NCBI GenBank assembly: GCA_043743145.1
Contig: JAYTXC010000235.1
Location: 1 to 9,193, forward strand
From: JANYGA01 sp043743145
GTDB lineage: Bacteria > Vulcanimicrobiota > Vulcanimicrobiia > Vulcanimicrobiales > Vulcanimicrobiaceae
Direction: 5' to 3'
DNA: 9,193 nucleotides
The notes under the pieces are model-generated. The model was not told where the DNA came from, did no database searches, and saw only the letters and a program-made list of their open reading frames with translations. Shown in pieces: positions 1-6,354 of the stretch; the first letter of the stretch is position 1; each line of letters opens with the position of its first letter. A program made the translations under genes and the position numbers.

Positions 1-763
1 CGGTCCGGCCGGAAACGGCGGTGGGCTCGTTTTCGGATTTACGGACGGCGATGTTGTAGATGTAGATACCGAAGGCCGCTTTGGCGACGATGTCGGCAAC
101 CGTGTACCCGACTTGCACGAGCGTGATCGCCGTGCCGCCGGAGAATCCGATCATTGGGAAGATGAAAACGACGGGATAGAAGCACCACGATAACACCGTG
201 ATCCAACGCGCCGTGCTCACCATTCCACGCACATTTTCGGGTTGCGTCGCGATCGAGGCCTTGAGTCCGACGAATAACTCGACGACGATGAACGTAAACG
301 GAATCATCGCGAGTGCCCAAAAGATCCAGCGCGTGGTGTTGTCGGTCGCGACTTCGCCCGGATATCCGAGTGCGACCATGATCGCCGCGAGAATGCCGAG
401 TCGGAGTGATTTCGAGACCGACTCTTTTTGCGGCAACTTCATCACGAGGATCAATTCGAGCAAGAGCAGCGGGACCGTCAAAAGCCAGTCGACGTAGCGA
501 TACGCATCATTGAACACGATCCCGGTCGGTTTGAGCGTTCCGTTGATGACCGTATACGCGCTCACCCAACTGTCGAAGATTCGGAAATAATGATAGCACG
601 CGACGAGCGTGACGAGTGCGGTGACGGTTACGGCCGTGCGGTACGGCTTGGCAACTTGCGATCGACCGAAAAAGAAAAAGATCGTCGACGCTCCCATAAC
701 GGCAATCGTCAGGGAAAACGCGTTGTAGATGAGGTTGTACTCACCGAGCGAGATATTCGCCAC
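1..763 (-). CDS. Xanthorhodopsin-like light-driven proton pump (partial, C-terminal end missing)
   Basis: The minus strand reads 254 codons without a stop and runs off the left edge. The protein is hydrophobic, with seven predicted helices, and binds retinal in the inner membrane to pump protons outward in light. Visible residues are His58 in YHYFRI (proton-acceptor partner), Asp92 in RYVDWLLTVP (acceptor), Thr96, Glu103 (cytoplasmic donor, giving a DTE motif), Trp193 and Tyr196 (retinal pocket), Asp224 (second counterion) and Lys228 in DIVAK (Schiff base). Leu100 sits at the proteorhodopsin 105 tuning site, the green-absorbing state. The N-terminus (LGEYNLIYNAFS) and the YPGEV segment resemble Salinibacter xanthorhodopsin, which has 273 residues, so only the tail should be missing. 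Trp149 replaces the Gly that opens the carotenoid antenna site. The GTG start follows GAAAGG by 8 nt, and an in-frame TGA five codons upstream excludes an earlier start. No retinal or carotenoid genes are in the window. The family call is firm; pumping direction is inferred from the motif. Confidence 0.95.
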   Translation of the reverse strand, partial: MANISLGEYNLIYNAFSLTIAVMGASTIFFFFGRSQVAKPYRTAVTVTALVTLVACYHYFRIFDSWVSAYTVINGTLKPTGIVFNDAYRYVDWLLTVPLLLLELILVMKLPQKESVSKSLRLGILAAIMVALGYPGEVATDNTTRWIFWALAMIPFTFIVVELFVGLKASIATQPENVRGMVSTARWITVLSWCFYPVVFIFPMIGFSGGTAITLVQVGYTVADIVAKAAFGIYIYNIAVRKSENEPTAVSGRT

Positions 764-771
764 AAAGGTCG

Positions 772-777
772 CCTTTC
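772..777 (-). promoter_or_regulatory. Ribosome binding site of the rhodopsin gene
   Basis: GAAAGG on the minus strand lies 8 nt before the GTG at 763. It supports that GTG as the start, because the same frame is closed by TGA at 778-776 and the next ATG (codon 23) would remove most of helix A. Confidence 0.6.
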
Positions 778-801
778 AGCAGAAAAAATGACGCGATGAA
801 T

Positions 802-818
802 ACACGTACCGTGCGTGT
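802..818. repeat. Imperfect 17-bp palindrome, candidate operator
   Basis: ACACGTAC at 802-809 and GTGCGTGT at 811-818 are inverted around one central base, with 7 of 8 positions paired. An exact inverted copy of the first arm, GTACGTGT, occurs at 839-846. The palindrome lies about 40-55 bp upstream of the rhodopsin start and abuts a weak -10-like TATTCA, a position suited to a regulator. No regulator gene is in the window, so the operator role is inference. Confidence 0.35.
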
Positions 819-1024
819 CGGTGAGCGATTCGCCTGTTGTACGTGTCCCATCGCGAGCGTCGGAGCGAGGAAACGCGATCGCCGCAGGCGGGCGAATCGA
901 TGTGCATTGCGTTAGACGCCGCCAGTATCAGAATGTCGGCACCTATTTCGAAGGGGGGACGGGGTCATCGCGGAAGCGCACGCGAGTGCAGTTCATGTTG
1001 TCGAAGATCACGCGTTCGGTTCCC

Positions 1025-2668
1025 ATGAAGTCGCGCGCGCTCTTACGTGAGCGGATTGGCAACGCTACGTGCTTCGTTGCTCTCGCCATCACCCTCGCCT
1101 CATGCTCGCGCGTCGGCGGTACGTCCGGCGACGGCCGTCATCCGTGGACACATCCCGGTCATCTCACGATCGGCAGCAGCGACGAGCCCGACAATCTCAA
1201 TCCGATGTACGCGCATACCGATGCCACCGACGCCATCGACGCACTCGTTTTCGCCCCCGTGTTCCGATATGACGAGCACGGCGAATTCGTTCCCGAACTC
1301 GCAACCGTCGTGCCCACCTATGCCAATGGCGGAATTTCGAAAGATAGTAAGACGATCACGCTGCATTGGCGTCCGAACGTGACGTGGTCCGATGGCGAAC
1401 CACTGACACCACGCGACCTTCGTTTTACGTGGCGCGCCGTTGAAAACAAGCGCAACAATACGAAGATCTCGGCCGGTTGGGACGATATCGCTGCGATCGA
1501 TGTCCCCGACGATCGCACCGCGATCGTCCATCTCAAGCGCCCCAATGCCGGCATCCTTGGCATTTTCGGTGGTGGTGGTGGTGCCGCGTATCCGCCGCTG
1601 CCCGAGCACCTGATCGCGAAATTCGCCGATCTCAACACCGCAGCGTTCAACGCGAATCCGATTTCGAGTGGACCGTGGCTGCTGCGCGCGTGGAATCACG
1701 CCGCATCGCTCGAATTCGCGCCCAACGATCGCTATTGGCGGGGCCGACCCAAACTCGATGCGATCTCGTGGCACGTCGTCCCGAACCCCGACGTGCTCAT
1801 CGGCCAACTGCGTACACACGAGGTCGACCTCATCTCGAGCGTCGGTGATGGGAAGGTGCGGGACCTTACCAATCTTCCGGGCCTCGCACTCGCCCGTCAC
1901 CGAAGCGCGAATTGGCGTCGGCTCGCGATTAACTGCACGCGGCCGGGTTTGCGCGACGTCCGCGTCCGGCGCGCGCTCGCCGAGGCGATCGATTGGGATC
2001 ACCTCAATGCGACGGTCTATCACGGCATCAACGAACGCGCGCACAGCGACCTGCCACCCGACTCATGGGCCGCACCGACGATTCCGTTGTATCGACACGA
2101 CCTCGCCGATGCCAAACGTCTGCTCGACGCCGCGGGCTTCCATCCGGGCCCCGGCGGCACGCGCAGCGACGGAGCGACCGAATTACGCTTCAACATTTCG
2201 GCCACGAACAAACCGGGCAACGAGCAAGCCGAAGTCCAGATGCAACAGGAGCTTCGTGCGGTCGGCATCGAGCTCGCGATCAAGAATTATCCGGCGAGCC
2301 TCCTCTTCGCGCAGAACGGCCCGCTCTACGGCGGTACCTACGATCTCGAATGGTCGATCGACACGAACGCACCCGATCCCGACAACCAGGGCGAGTGGAG
2401 CGGTGATTTCGTACCACCCAAAGGCGCGAACACGAGCTTCTTACGCGATCCGATCCTCACGCAAACCAGCGACGCGGCTCTGCGTACCTTCGACCGTGCA
2501 AAACGGAAGGCGCTGTATCAACGCGAGGAGGCCCGGATTCACGAACTCGTCCCCGTCGTTTTTTTCTACTGGCAGACGGCGGTCGCCGCGTACAACGACG
2601 ATCTCAAAGGCTATCGCCCGTCGGAATACATTACCGATAATTGGAACTCGTGGGAATGGAGTATCTAG
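1025..2668 (+). CDS. ABC transporter substrate-binding lipoprotein, peptide/nickel type (SBP family 5)
   Basis: The product has 547 aa, close to OppA/DppA length (about 540). It is predicted to be a membrane-anchored receptor delivering oligopeptides or similar ligands to an ABC importer. Residues 1-26 form a signal peptide (basic start, hydrophobic core) ending in the lipobox LASC, with Cys27 the lipidated residue. Family 5 features are the SSDEPDNLNPMY start of the mature fold, the TWSDGEPLTPRDLRFTWRAVEN region near residue 125, the RRALAEAIDWD hinge segment and the YWQTAV...LKGYRPS end. The frame is open back to a GTG at 815, but ATG 1025 gives a normal signal peptide; ATG 995 (ten residues longer) is possible, and neither has a clear Shine-Dalgarno. 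No permease or ATPase genes are adjacent, so it is an orphan binding protein or uses a transporter encoded elsewhere. Ligand specificity cannot be read from sequence. It is the first gene of a four-gene unit. Confidence 0.9.
   Translation: MKSRALLRERIGNATCFVALAITLASCSRVGGTSGDGRHPWTHPGHLTIGSSDEPDNLNPMYAHTDATDAIDALVFAPVFRYDEHGEFVPELATVVPTYANGGISKDSKTITLHWRPNVTWSDGEPLTPRDLRFTWRAVENKRNNTKISAGWDDIAAIDVPDDRTAIVHLKRPNAGILGIFGGGGGAAYPPLPEHLIAKFADLNTAAFNANPISSGPWLLRAWNHAASLEFAPNDRYWRGRPKLDAISWHVVPNPDVLIGQLRTHEVDLISSVGDGKVRDLTNLPGLALARHRSANWRRLAINCTRPGLRDVRVRRALAEAIDWDHLNATVYHGINERAHSDLPPDSWAAPTIPLYRHDLADAKRLLDAAGFHPGPGGTRSDGATELRFNISATNKPGNEQAEVQMQQELRAVGIELAIKNYPASLLFAQNGPLYGGTYDLEWSIDTNAPDPDNQGEWSGDFVPPKGANTSFLRDPILTQTSDAALRTFDRAKRKALYQREEARIHELVPVVFFYWQTAVAAYNDDLKGYRPSEYITDNWNSWEWSI
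2658..2661 (+). promoter_or_regulatory. Ribosome binding site deciding the GTG start of the C39-like gene
   Basis: GGAG lies 8 nt before the GTG at 2670, inside the last codons of the binding-protein gene. It favours this GTG over the TTG directly after it, and fits coupled translation across the one-base gap after the TAG at 2666-2668. Confidence 0.65.
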
Positions 2669-2669
2669 C

Positions 2670-3551
2670 GTGTTGACCTTCGCGCGACCCGACGTGGGCG
2701 AGGAAACGATCGTGCGCATCGGGCCCTCGCGTCGCGCGATCGTGTCGTGGAACGCTCGCGCGCTCACGGGCGCACTCGAACTGCGCGCGAACGCCCACGA
2801 CGGTCGGACGTCCGCGTGGTTGCCGTACGTTGCCTTCGCAGCCGATCGTCGCAGCTCGCTCGACGGCCGCGATACGTTCGTTCGCATCGCGACCGATATC
2901 GTCGAAGCCGATGTCGATCTCGTTTCGTTCGGCATACGCTCGCAGGGCGAACTCGATGCGATCTACGTGAGCACACCCGATTATGGCGCGCATTCATCGA
3001 TCGTCGCGCTCCCCGCGCTCACACTCGGCGTGCCCCCGTTTTCACAGTATCTCGCGACGCATCCAGACGAGCGCGGCTGGTGCGCACCGACCGCGCTCGC
3101 GATGCTCCTCGCGTATCGCGGCTATCCGCTCGAAATTCCCGTCATCGCGCACGAAGTTTTCGATGGTGCGTATGCGGGCACGGGAAACTGGACGTTCAAT
3201 ACCGCTTTCGCAGGCACGCTCGGCTTCCGTTCGGCCGTCGTCCATCTGCGCGATCTCGCACACGCGCACGCCTTCCTCGCAGACGATCTTCCGCTCGCAC
3301 TTTCGATCGCGTGGAAGCCCGGTGAATTGCCCTTCGCACCGTTGCCGCACTCCGCGGGACATCTCGTCGTCTTACGCGGGATCGCGCCCAATGGCGACGC
3401 GCTCGTCAACGATCCCGCGCATCCCGATGTCGCGGTGACCTACCCGCGTGAAGCCTTCGAACGCGCGTGGCTCGGGCATGGCGGTGTTGCAATCGCAATC
3501 GTTCCCGCGCCACTACACGAGACGTTGATGCGTCTTGCAAACGATAGCTAG
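2670..3551 (+). CDS. C39-like papain-fold cysteine peptidase with N-terminal beta domain
   Basis: The product has 293 aa. The C-terminal half (about residues 120-280) matches the Peptidase_C39_2 pattern: Gln126 (oxyanion hole), Cys138 in GWCAPTALAMLL (nucleophile), His231 in HSAGHLVVLRG and Asp248 in VNDPA. All are present, so it should be an active peptidase or transferase. Residues 10-115 contain a SWNA motif and alternating beta-type strands, recalling the N-terminal domain of other C39-like proteins; its role is unknown to me. No signal peptide, lipobox or membrane helix is visible, so it appears cytoplasmic, unlike many family members. The GTG start lies one base after the preceding stop, and GGAG precedes it by 8 nt. 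Being coupled to a peptide-type binding lipoprotein suggests it handles imported peptides, but that is inference. Family confidence is good; substrate is unknown. Confidence 0.82.
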   Translation: MLTFARPDVGEETIVRIGPSRRAIVSWNARALTGALELRANAHDGRTSAWLPYVAFAADRRSSLDGRDTFVRIATDIVEADVDLVSFGIRSQGELDAIYVSTPDYGAHSSIVALPALTLGVPPFSQYLATHPDERGWCAPTALAMLLAYRGYPLEIPVIAHEVFDGAYAGTGNWTFNTAFAGTLGFRSAVVHLRDLAHAHAFLADDLPLALSIAWKPGELPFAPLPHSAGHLVVLRGIAPNGDALVNDPAHPDVAVTYPREAFERAWLGHGGVAIAIVPAPLHETLMRLANDS

Positions 3552-3553
3552 AA

Positions 3554-4093
3554 ATGGCCGCCGAGCACGGGGTACCGCGAACGATCGCGCAACCGAGCGA
3601 TCGGCTTCGCGCCGATGCACCCACGAATGCGCCGCTGCATATCGTGCTCGTTGAGCCACAGATTCCGCCGAATACCGGGAACGTCGCGCGGCTCTGCGCG
3701 GCGACGGGATGCGCGCTGCACCTCGTGGCACCGCTCGGCTTCTCGATCGCCGACCGTGAACTCAAGCGTGCGGGGCTCGACTATTGGGATGCCGTCGACG
3801 TGCGCCTCCACGATTCGCTCGAGATATTTCTCGCGACGTGGACGGCGCCGATGTGGTTGCTCTCAACGCGCGCAAAGCAGCGGTACGATGGCGCGCCGTT
3901 TGCCTTCGGCGATGCGCTCGTCTTTGGAAAAGAGACGGCCGGTTTGCCGGAAGCCGTGCTCGCCGCACACCCGGGACACACGCTGCGCGTGCCGATGCGC
4001 GAAGGCGCGGTCCGAAGCCTCAATCTTTCCACGACCGTCGGGATCGTCGCCTACGCAGCGCTCGCGCACCTCGGCTTCCCCGCACTTCGCTAG
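3554..4093 (+). CDS. trmL: tRNA (cytidine/uridine(34)-2'-O)-methyltransferase TrmL
   Basis: This SPOUT-fold methyltransferase has 179 aa and uses S-adenosylmethionine to methylate the ribose of the wobble base (position 34) in certain leucine tRNAs, in the cytoplasm. It lines up along its length with E. coli TrmL (157 aa): IVLVEPQIPPNTGNVARLCA at residues 30-49, RAGLDYWD near 72-79, the cofactor-knot motif LVFGKETAGLP at 122-132, and MREGAVRSLNLSTTVGIVAY at 148-167 with the conserved Ser-x-Asn-Leu-Ser. It carries about 27 extra N-terminal residues; ATG 3554 is the only usable start before the first core strand. The ATG follows the previous stop by two bases and has no clear Shine-Dalgarno, so translation is probably by re-initiation. 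It has no evident functional link to its neighbours. Confidence 0.95.
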   Translation: MAAEHGVPRTIAQPSDRLRADAPTNAPLHIVLVEPQIPPNTGNVARLCAATGCALHLVAPLGFSIADRELKRAGLDYWDAVDVRLHDSLEIFLATWTAPMWLLSTRAKQRYDGAPFAFGDALVFGKETAGLPEAVLAAHPGHTLRVPMREGAVRSLNLSTTVGIVAYAALAHLGFPALR

Positions 4094-4095
4094 CG

Positions 4096-4836
4096 ATGCA
4101 CGCCGACGCCACGACGACGATTGACGCGCTTGCGGAGCGCATCGAAGCCTGCGAACGTTGCCCCGAACTCCGCGCGTATTGCGCGCGAATCGCGACGGAG
4201 AAAAAACGCGCACACCGCGACGAAACGTACTGGGGTCGTCCCGTTGCGGGTTTCGGCGATCCACGCGCGCGCGTGCTTCTCGTCGGGCTCGCACCCGGCG
4301 CCCACGGATCGAACCGCACCGGGCGGATGTTCACCGGTGACGCGTCGGGCGTTTGGCTCTATCGCGCGCTACACCGCGCGGGCTTCGCAAACCAGCCCGA
4401 ACAGCGCGACCGCAGCGACGGGATGAAGCTGCACGATGCCTTCATCACGGCCGCTTTGCGCTGCGCACCACCGGGCAATATGCCGACGCCCGTTCAACGC
4501 GAGCATTGCTTTCCGTATCTCGTCGCAGAAATGCGCGCGCTCGCCCGTCTGCGCGTCGTCGTCGGGCTTGGCGCGATCGGCACGATCGCGGCCCGCGCCG
4601 CGCTCATCGCAGCAGGCTACGGGTTCTGCGGACCGCACCGGTTCGGGCACGGCAGCGAGAGCACGGCGACACACGCCGCGGCCCCGCCCGTCACGCTGCT
4701 TTCCTCGTATCATCCGAGCCGACAAAATACGAATACCGGCGTCTTAACGGAGCCGATGCTCGACGCGATCTTCACACGTGCGCGAAGCCTCGCCGGGCAG
4801 GGGCAGCTTGCACCTTCAAGCAACCCGAGGCCGTAG
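4096..4836 (+). CDS. udgB: Family 5 uracil-DNA glycosylase (UdgB type, 4Fe-4S)
   Basis: The product has 246 aa and closely resembles Thermus thermophilus UDGb from memory. It removes uracil and some other deaminated bases from DNA, starting base-excision repair. Motif 1, GLAPGAHGSNRTG, is at residues 64-76 and is followed by FTGDASG; it lacks the catalytic acid of family 1 enzymes, as expected for family 5. Motif 3, SSYHPSRQNTNTG, is at 203-215 with His206. Cys19 and Cys22 (CERC), Cys123 (RCAPPGN) and Cys138 (REHC) are placed to bind a 4Fe-4S cluster. ATG 4096 lies two bases after the trmL stop, without a clear Shine-Dalgarno, which implies coupling. It is the last gene of the unit and is followed at once by a terminator-like hairpin. 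Confidence 0.95.
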   Translation: MHADATTTIDALAERIEACERCPELRAYCARIATEKKRAHRDETYWGRPVAGFGDPRARVLLVGLAPGAHGSNRTGRMFTGDASGVWLYRALHRAGFANQPEQRDRSDGMKLHDAFITAALRCAPPGNMPTPVQREHCFPYLVAEMRALARLRVVVGLGAIGTIAARAALIAAGYGFCGPHRFGHGSESTATHAAAPPVTLLSSYHPSRQNTNTGVLTEPMLDAIFTRARSLAGQGQLAPSSNPRP

Positions 4837-4838
4837 CT

Positions 4839-4870
4839 GCCATCTTTCGATGGCGCTTCGTTTGTTTTTG
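4839..4870 (+). terminator. Probable intrinsic terminator after the glycosylase gene
   Basis: GCCATC (4839-4844) and GATGGC (4849-4854) form a perfect 6-bp stem with a TTTC loop, extendable by one T-G pair. A T-rich run, TTCGTTTGTTTTT, follows at 4857-4869. It begins two bases after the glycosylase stop. The stem is short and the T run is interrupted, so termination may be partial. It also argues against ATG 4850, inside the hairpin, as the start of the next gene. Confidence 0.6.
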
Positions 4871-4893
4871 CAAGCTCGAGGGCGGCCCCGAGT

Positions 4894-4898
4894 GGGAG
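4894..4898 (+). promoter_or_regulatory. Ribosome binding site deciding the start of the stalk-barrel gene
   Basis: GGGAG lies 8 nt before the GTG at 4907. That start yields a clean signal peptide, whereas the upstream in-frame ATG 4850 and GTGs 4892 and 4898 lack a site at proper spacing or add a charged leader. Confidence 0.6.
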
Positions 4899-4906
4899 TG
4901 ATCGAC

Positions 4907-6334
4907 GTGACGTCAACGGTTCGCGCGGTACGCGGCTGGCTCGCAATCGCGGTTTTTGCCGCGGGAGGGATCGTTTTTGGGGCGGCGGCACTCGCGCAGC
5001 CGGGCAACGGCGTACCCATCGAAGATTTTGGCATACCACCGAGCGGTGATATTCCGATCCTTTTTAACGACCATCACGTCTACGCACGCCCCGATCATCT
5101 CAAGAGCGGTCGCTCACTCACCGCAATCATTCGGAACAATACCATTCTCGTGCCATTGCGCTCGATGTTCGAGCAAGTTGGCGCGACCGTCGGATACGAC
5201 CGGTCGACGCGCACCGTCGATGTGTCCAAACCCGGTGCCGACGTCAAAGTCACGGTCGGGAAATCGTGGGTCGTCGTCAACGGCGACGAACGCCCGCTCG
5301 ACGTCCCGCCCGAGAATTACAAGGGCGCGATCCTCGTTCCGCTTCGCGTCATCTCTGAAGGGATGGGCGCATTCGTTCAATGGATTCCGAGCAAACGCGT
5401 CGTCGTGATTCGGTACGTCGAAGCCGGACCGCCAGGCCCGCCGGAAGCAACACCGCCCCCCCCGACCCCGCGTCCCGTTCTCTCGCCAAAACCGACCCCG
5501 ACACCCGTTGCGACGAAGTCACCGGTGCGGGTCCTCGTCAAACAAACGTATGAGAAATATGTCGCCGGCGATTATCTCATTTCACCGAAAATCTACAACG
5601 AACTCAGCGGTGGCAATTCCGGCAAAAAATCTTTCGAACTCAAAGGTGCCGTCGAGTTTCCGCTCTTAGGGACCACCGGGGAGATCGGGGCGAATTATCG
5701 CCACGTGCTCTATCCGCACAACGCCAATCGCGCGCTTACGGGCTGCGCGGCCGGCACGCCGGGATGCGGCACGGTTGTGGGAACCGATCCGAAATTTCAA
5801 AGTGGTTTCTGCCCGTCAGCCGATCCCGGTTGCGTGACCACCGTCGGCTTCCAGCAGACGCAAGCGCAGTCGGGTCTCGGCCAAATCTACGTCACTGCGT
5901 TCACCGCACAAGAAGACGACGCCGACGCGCATTTCGGGCTCGAAATTCTTAAACCACGGATCTACATCGCGGTCAGCGGGCTCTATCACACGTACAATTA
6001 TCTCGGCTATCCCAGCGTGAGCGGCATCGGTTTCGGCCTCGAAAAGCTGCCGGACTTCGACCAAAAGTTTTCCGTGTACGGCAGTGCCTTCTACTACCCC
6101 AACGTCACGGGCAAATACACGTATCCGACCTCGGCCTTCTTGGGCAATCTCTCGGGCCGTCAGATCACGCTTGCCTACAGTGAATTCCGGTATGAGTTCG
6201 GCGGTGCCATCGCGCTCGGCAAAAATCTCTACGTCGATATCGGGTACGCGGGCGAGCGCATGAATGCGAAGACGAATGCTCCCGCGTCGACGAGTATCAG
6301 TGCGCCGTATATCGGTTTAGGATTGTACTTCTAG
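4907..6334 (+). CDS. Exported stalk-domain protein with Pro-rich linker and predicted outer-membrane beta-barrel
   Basis: The product has 475 aa from GTG 4907. Residues 1-30 look like a Sec signal peptide (basic start, hydrophobic core, cleavage after ALA). Residues 50-170 form a copper-amine-oxidase N-terminal-like (stalk) domain with two related units, ILVPLRSMFEQVGA and ILVPLRVISEGMGA. This domain does not itself imply copper or oxidase activity. Residues 174-206 are a Pro/Thr-rich linker. Residues 207-475 show alternating polar/aromatic strands and end in YIGLGLYF, the terminal aromatic typical of barrels recognised by the BAM machinery. Four Cys (280, 287, 302, 309) form two C-x6-C units, each ending PGC, probably disulfide-bonded in a surface loop. 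The stalk may bind envelope polymer in the periplasm while the barrel anchors it in the outer membrane; that is inference. I do not recognise a named family for the whole protein. The only gap for its own promoter is about 35 bp after the terminator, so read-through is possible. Confidence 0.8.
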   Translation: MTSTVRAVRGWLAIAVFAAGGIVFGAAALAQPGNGVPIEDFGIPPSGDIPILFNDHHVYARPDHLKSGRSLTAIIRNNTILVPLRSMFEQVGATVGYDRSTRTVDVSKPGADVKVTVGKSWVVVNGDERPLDVPPENYKGAILVPLRVISEGMGAFVQWIPSKRVVVIRYVEAGPPGPPEATPPPPTPRPVLSPKPTPTPVATKSPVRVLVKQTYEKYVAGDYLISPKIYNELSGGNSGKKSFELKGAVEFPLLGTTGEIGANYRHVLYPHNANRALTGCAAGTPGCGTVVGTDPKFQSGFCPSADPGCVTTVGFQQTQAQSGLGQIYVTAFTAQEDDADAHFGLEILKPRIYIAVSGLYHTYNYLGYPSVSGIGFGLEKLPDFDQKFSVYGSAFYYPNVTGKYTYPTSAFLGNLSGRQITLAYSEFRYEFGGAIALGKNLYVDIGYAGERMNAKTNAPASTSISAPYIGLGLYF

Positions 6335-6354
6335 CGACATCTCCGCTGTCGCTA
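6332..6354. terminator. Perfect inverted repeat between convergent genes, candidate two-way terminator
   Basis: TAGCGACA (6332-6339) and TGTCGCTA (6347-6354) form an 8-bp perfect stem around a 7-base loop. The first three bases are the stop of the stalk-barrel gene, and the last three are the stop of aspS on the other strand. No T run follows on either side, so intrinsic termination would be weak; blocking convergent transcription or protecting the 3' ends are alternatives. Confidence 0.45.

Larger units (their letters stand above)
764..1024. promoter_or_regulatory. Divergent intergenic control region between rhodopsin and binding-protein genes
   Basis: About 260 bases separate the two divergent starts and should hold both promoters. 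For the rhodopsin, a weak -10-like TATTCA lies on the minus strand at 802-797, next to a palindrome, with no convincing -35 box. For the binding protein, TTGCGT at 907-912 followed by an AT-richer stretch near 927-935 is the best but weak candidate. A G-rich run at 952-964 resembles a Shine-Dalgarno sequence but has no start codon at proper spacing. Short frames here have no recognisable product. The assignment rests mainly on gene orientation. Confidence 0.5.

Noticed and set aside
39..799. Open frames of 93, 99 and 123 codons across the rhodopsin region (39-320 minus; 198-497 and 428-799 plus)
   Set aside because: They are in other frames of the rhodopsin gene, are Arg/His/Ser-rich and resemble no protein; the rhodopsin frame explains the region fully.
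815..1024. Upstream extension of the binding-protein frame to GTG 815
   Set aside because: It would place 70 Arg/Ser-rich residues before a good lipoprotein signal peptide and overlap the divergent control region.
1100..2044. 314-codon open frame on the minus strand
   Set aside because: It lies wholly opposite the binding-protein gene, whose family motifs are clear; GC-rich codon bias opens the antisense frame.
1668..2669. Long frame leading into the C39-like gene
   Set aside because: It is the +1 shadow of the binding-protein gene; a Shine-Dalgarno and GTG at 2670 mark the real start, so this is not a fusion.
4850..4906. ATG 4850 as start of the stalk-barrel protein
   Set aside because: It sits inside the terminator hairpin, lacks a ribosome binding site and adds a charged leader before the signal peptide.
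5100..5420. Copper amine oxidase enzyme
   Set aside because: Only the N-terminal stalk-type domain is present; no catalytic amine oxidase domain or topaquinone site follows.
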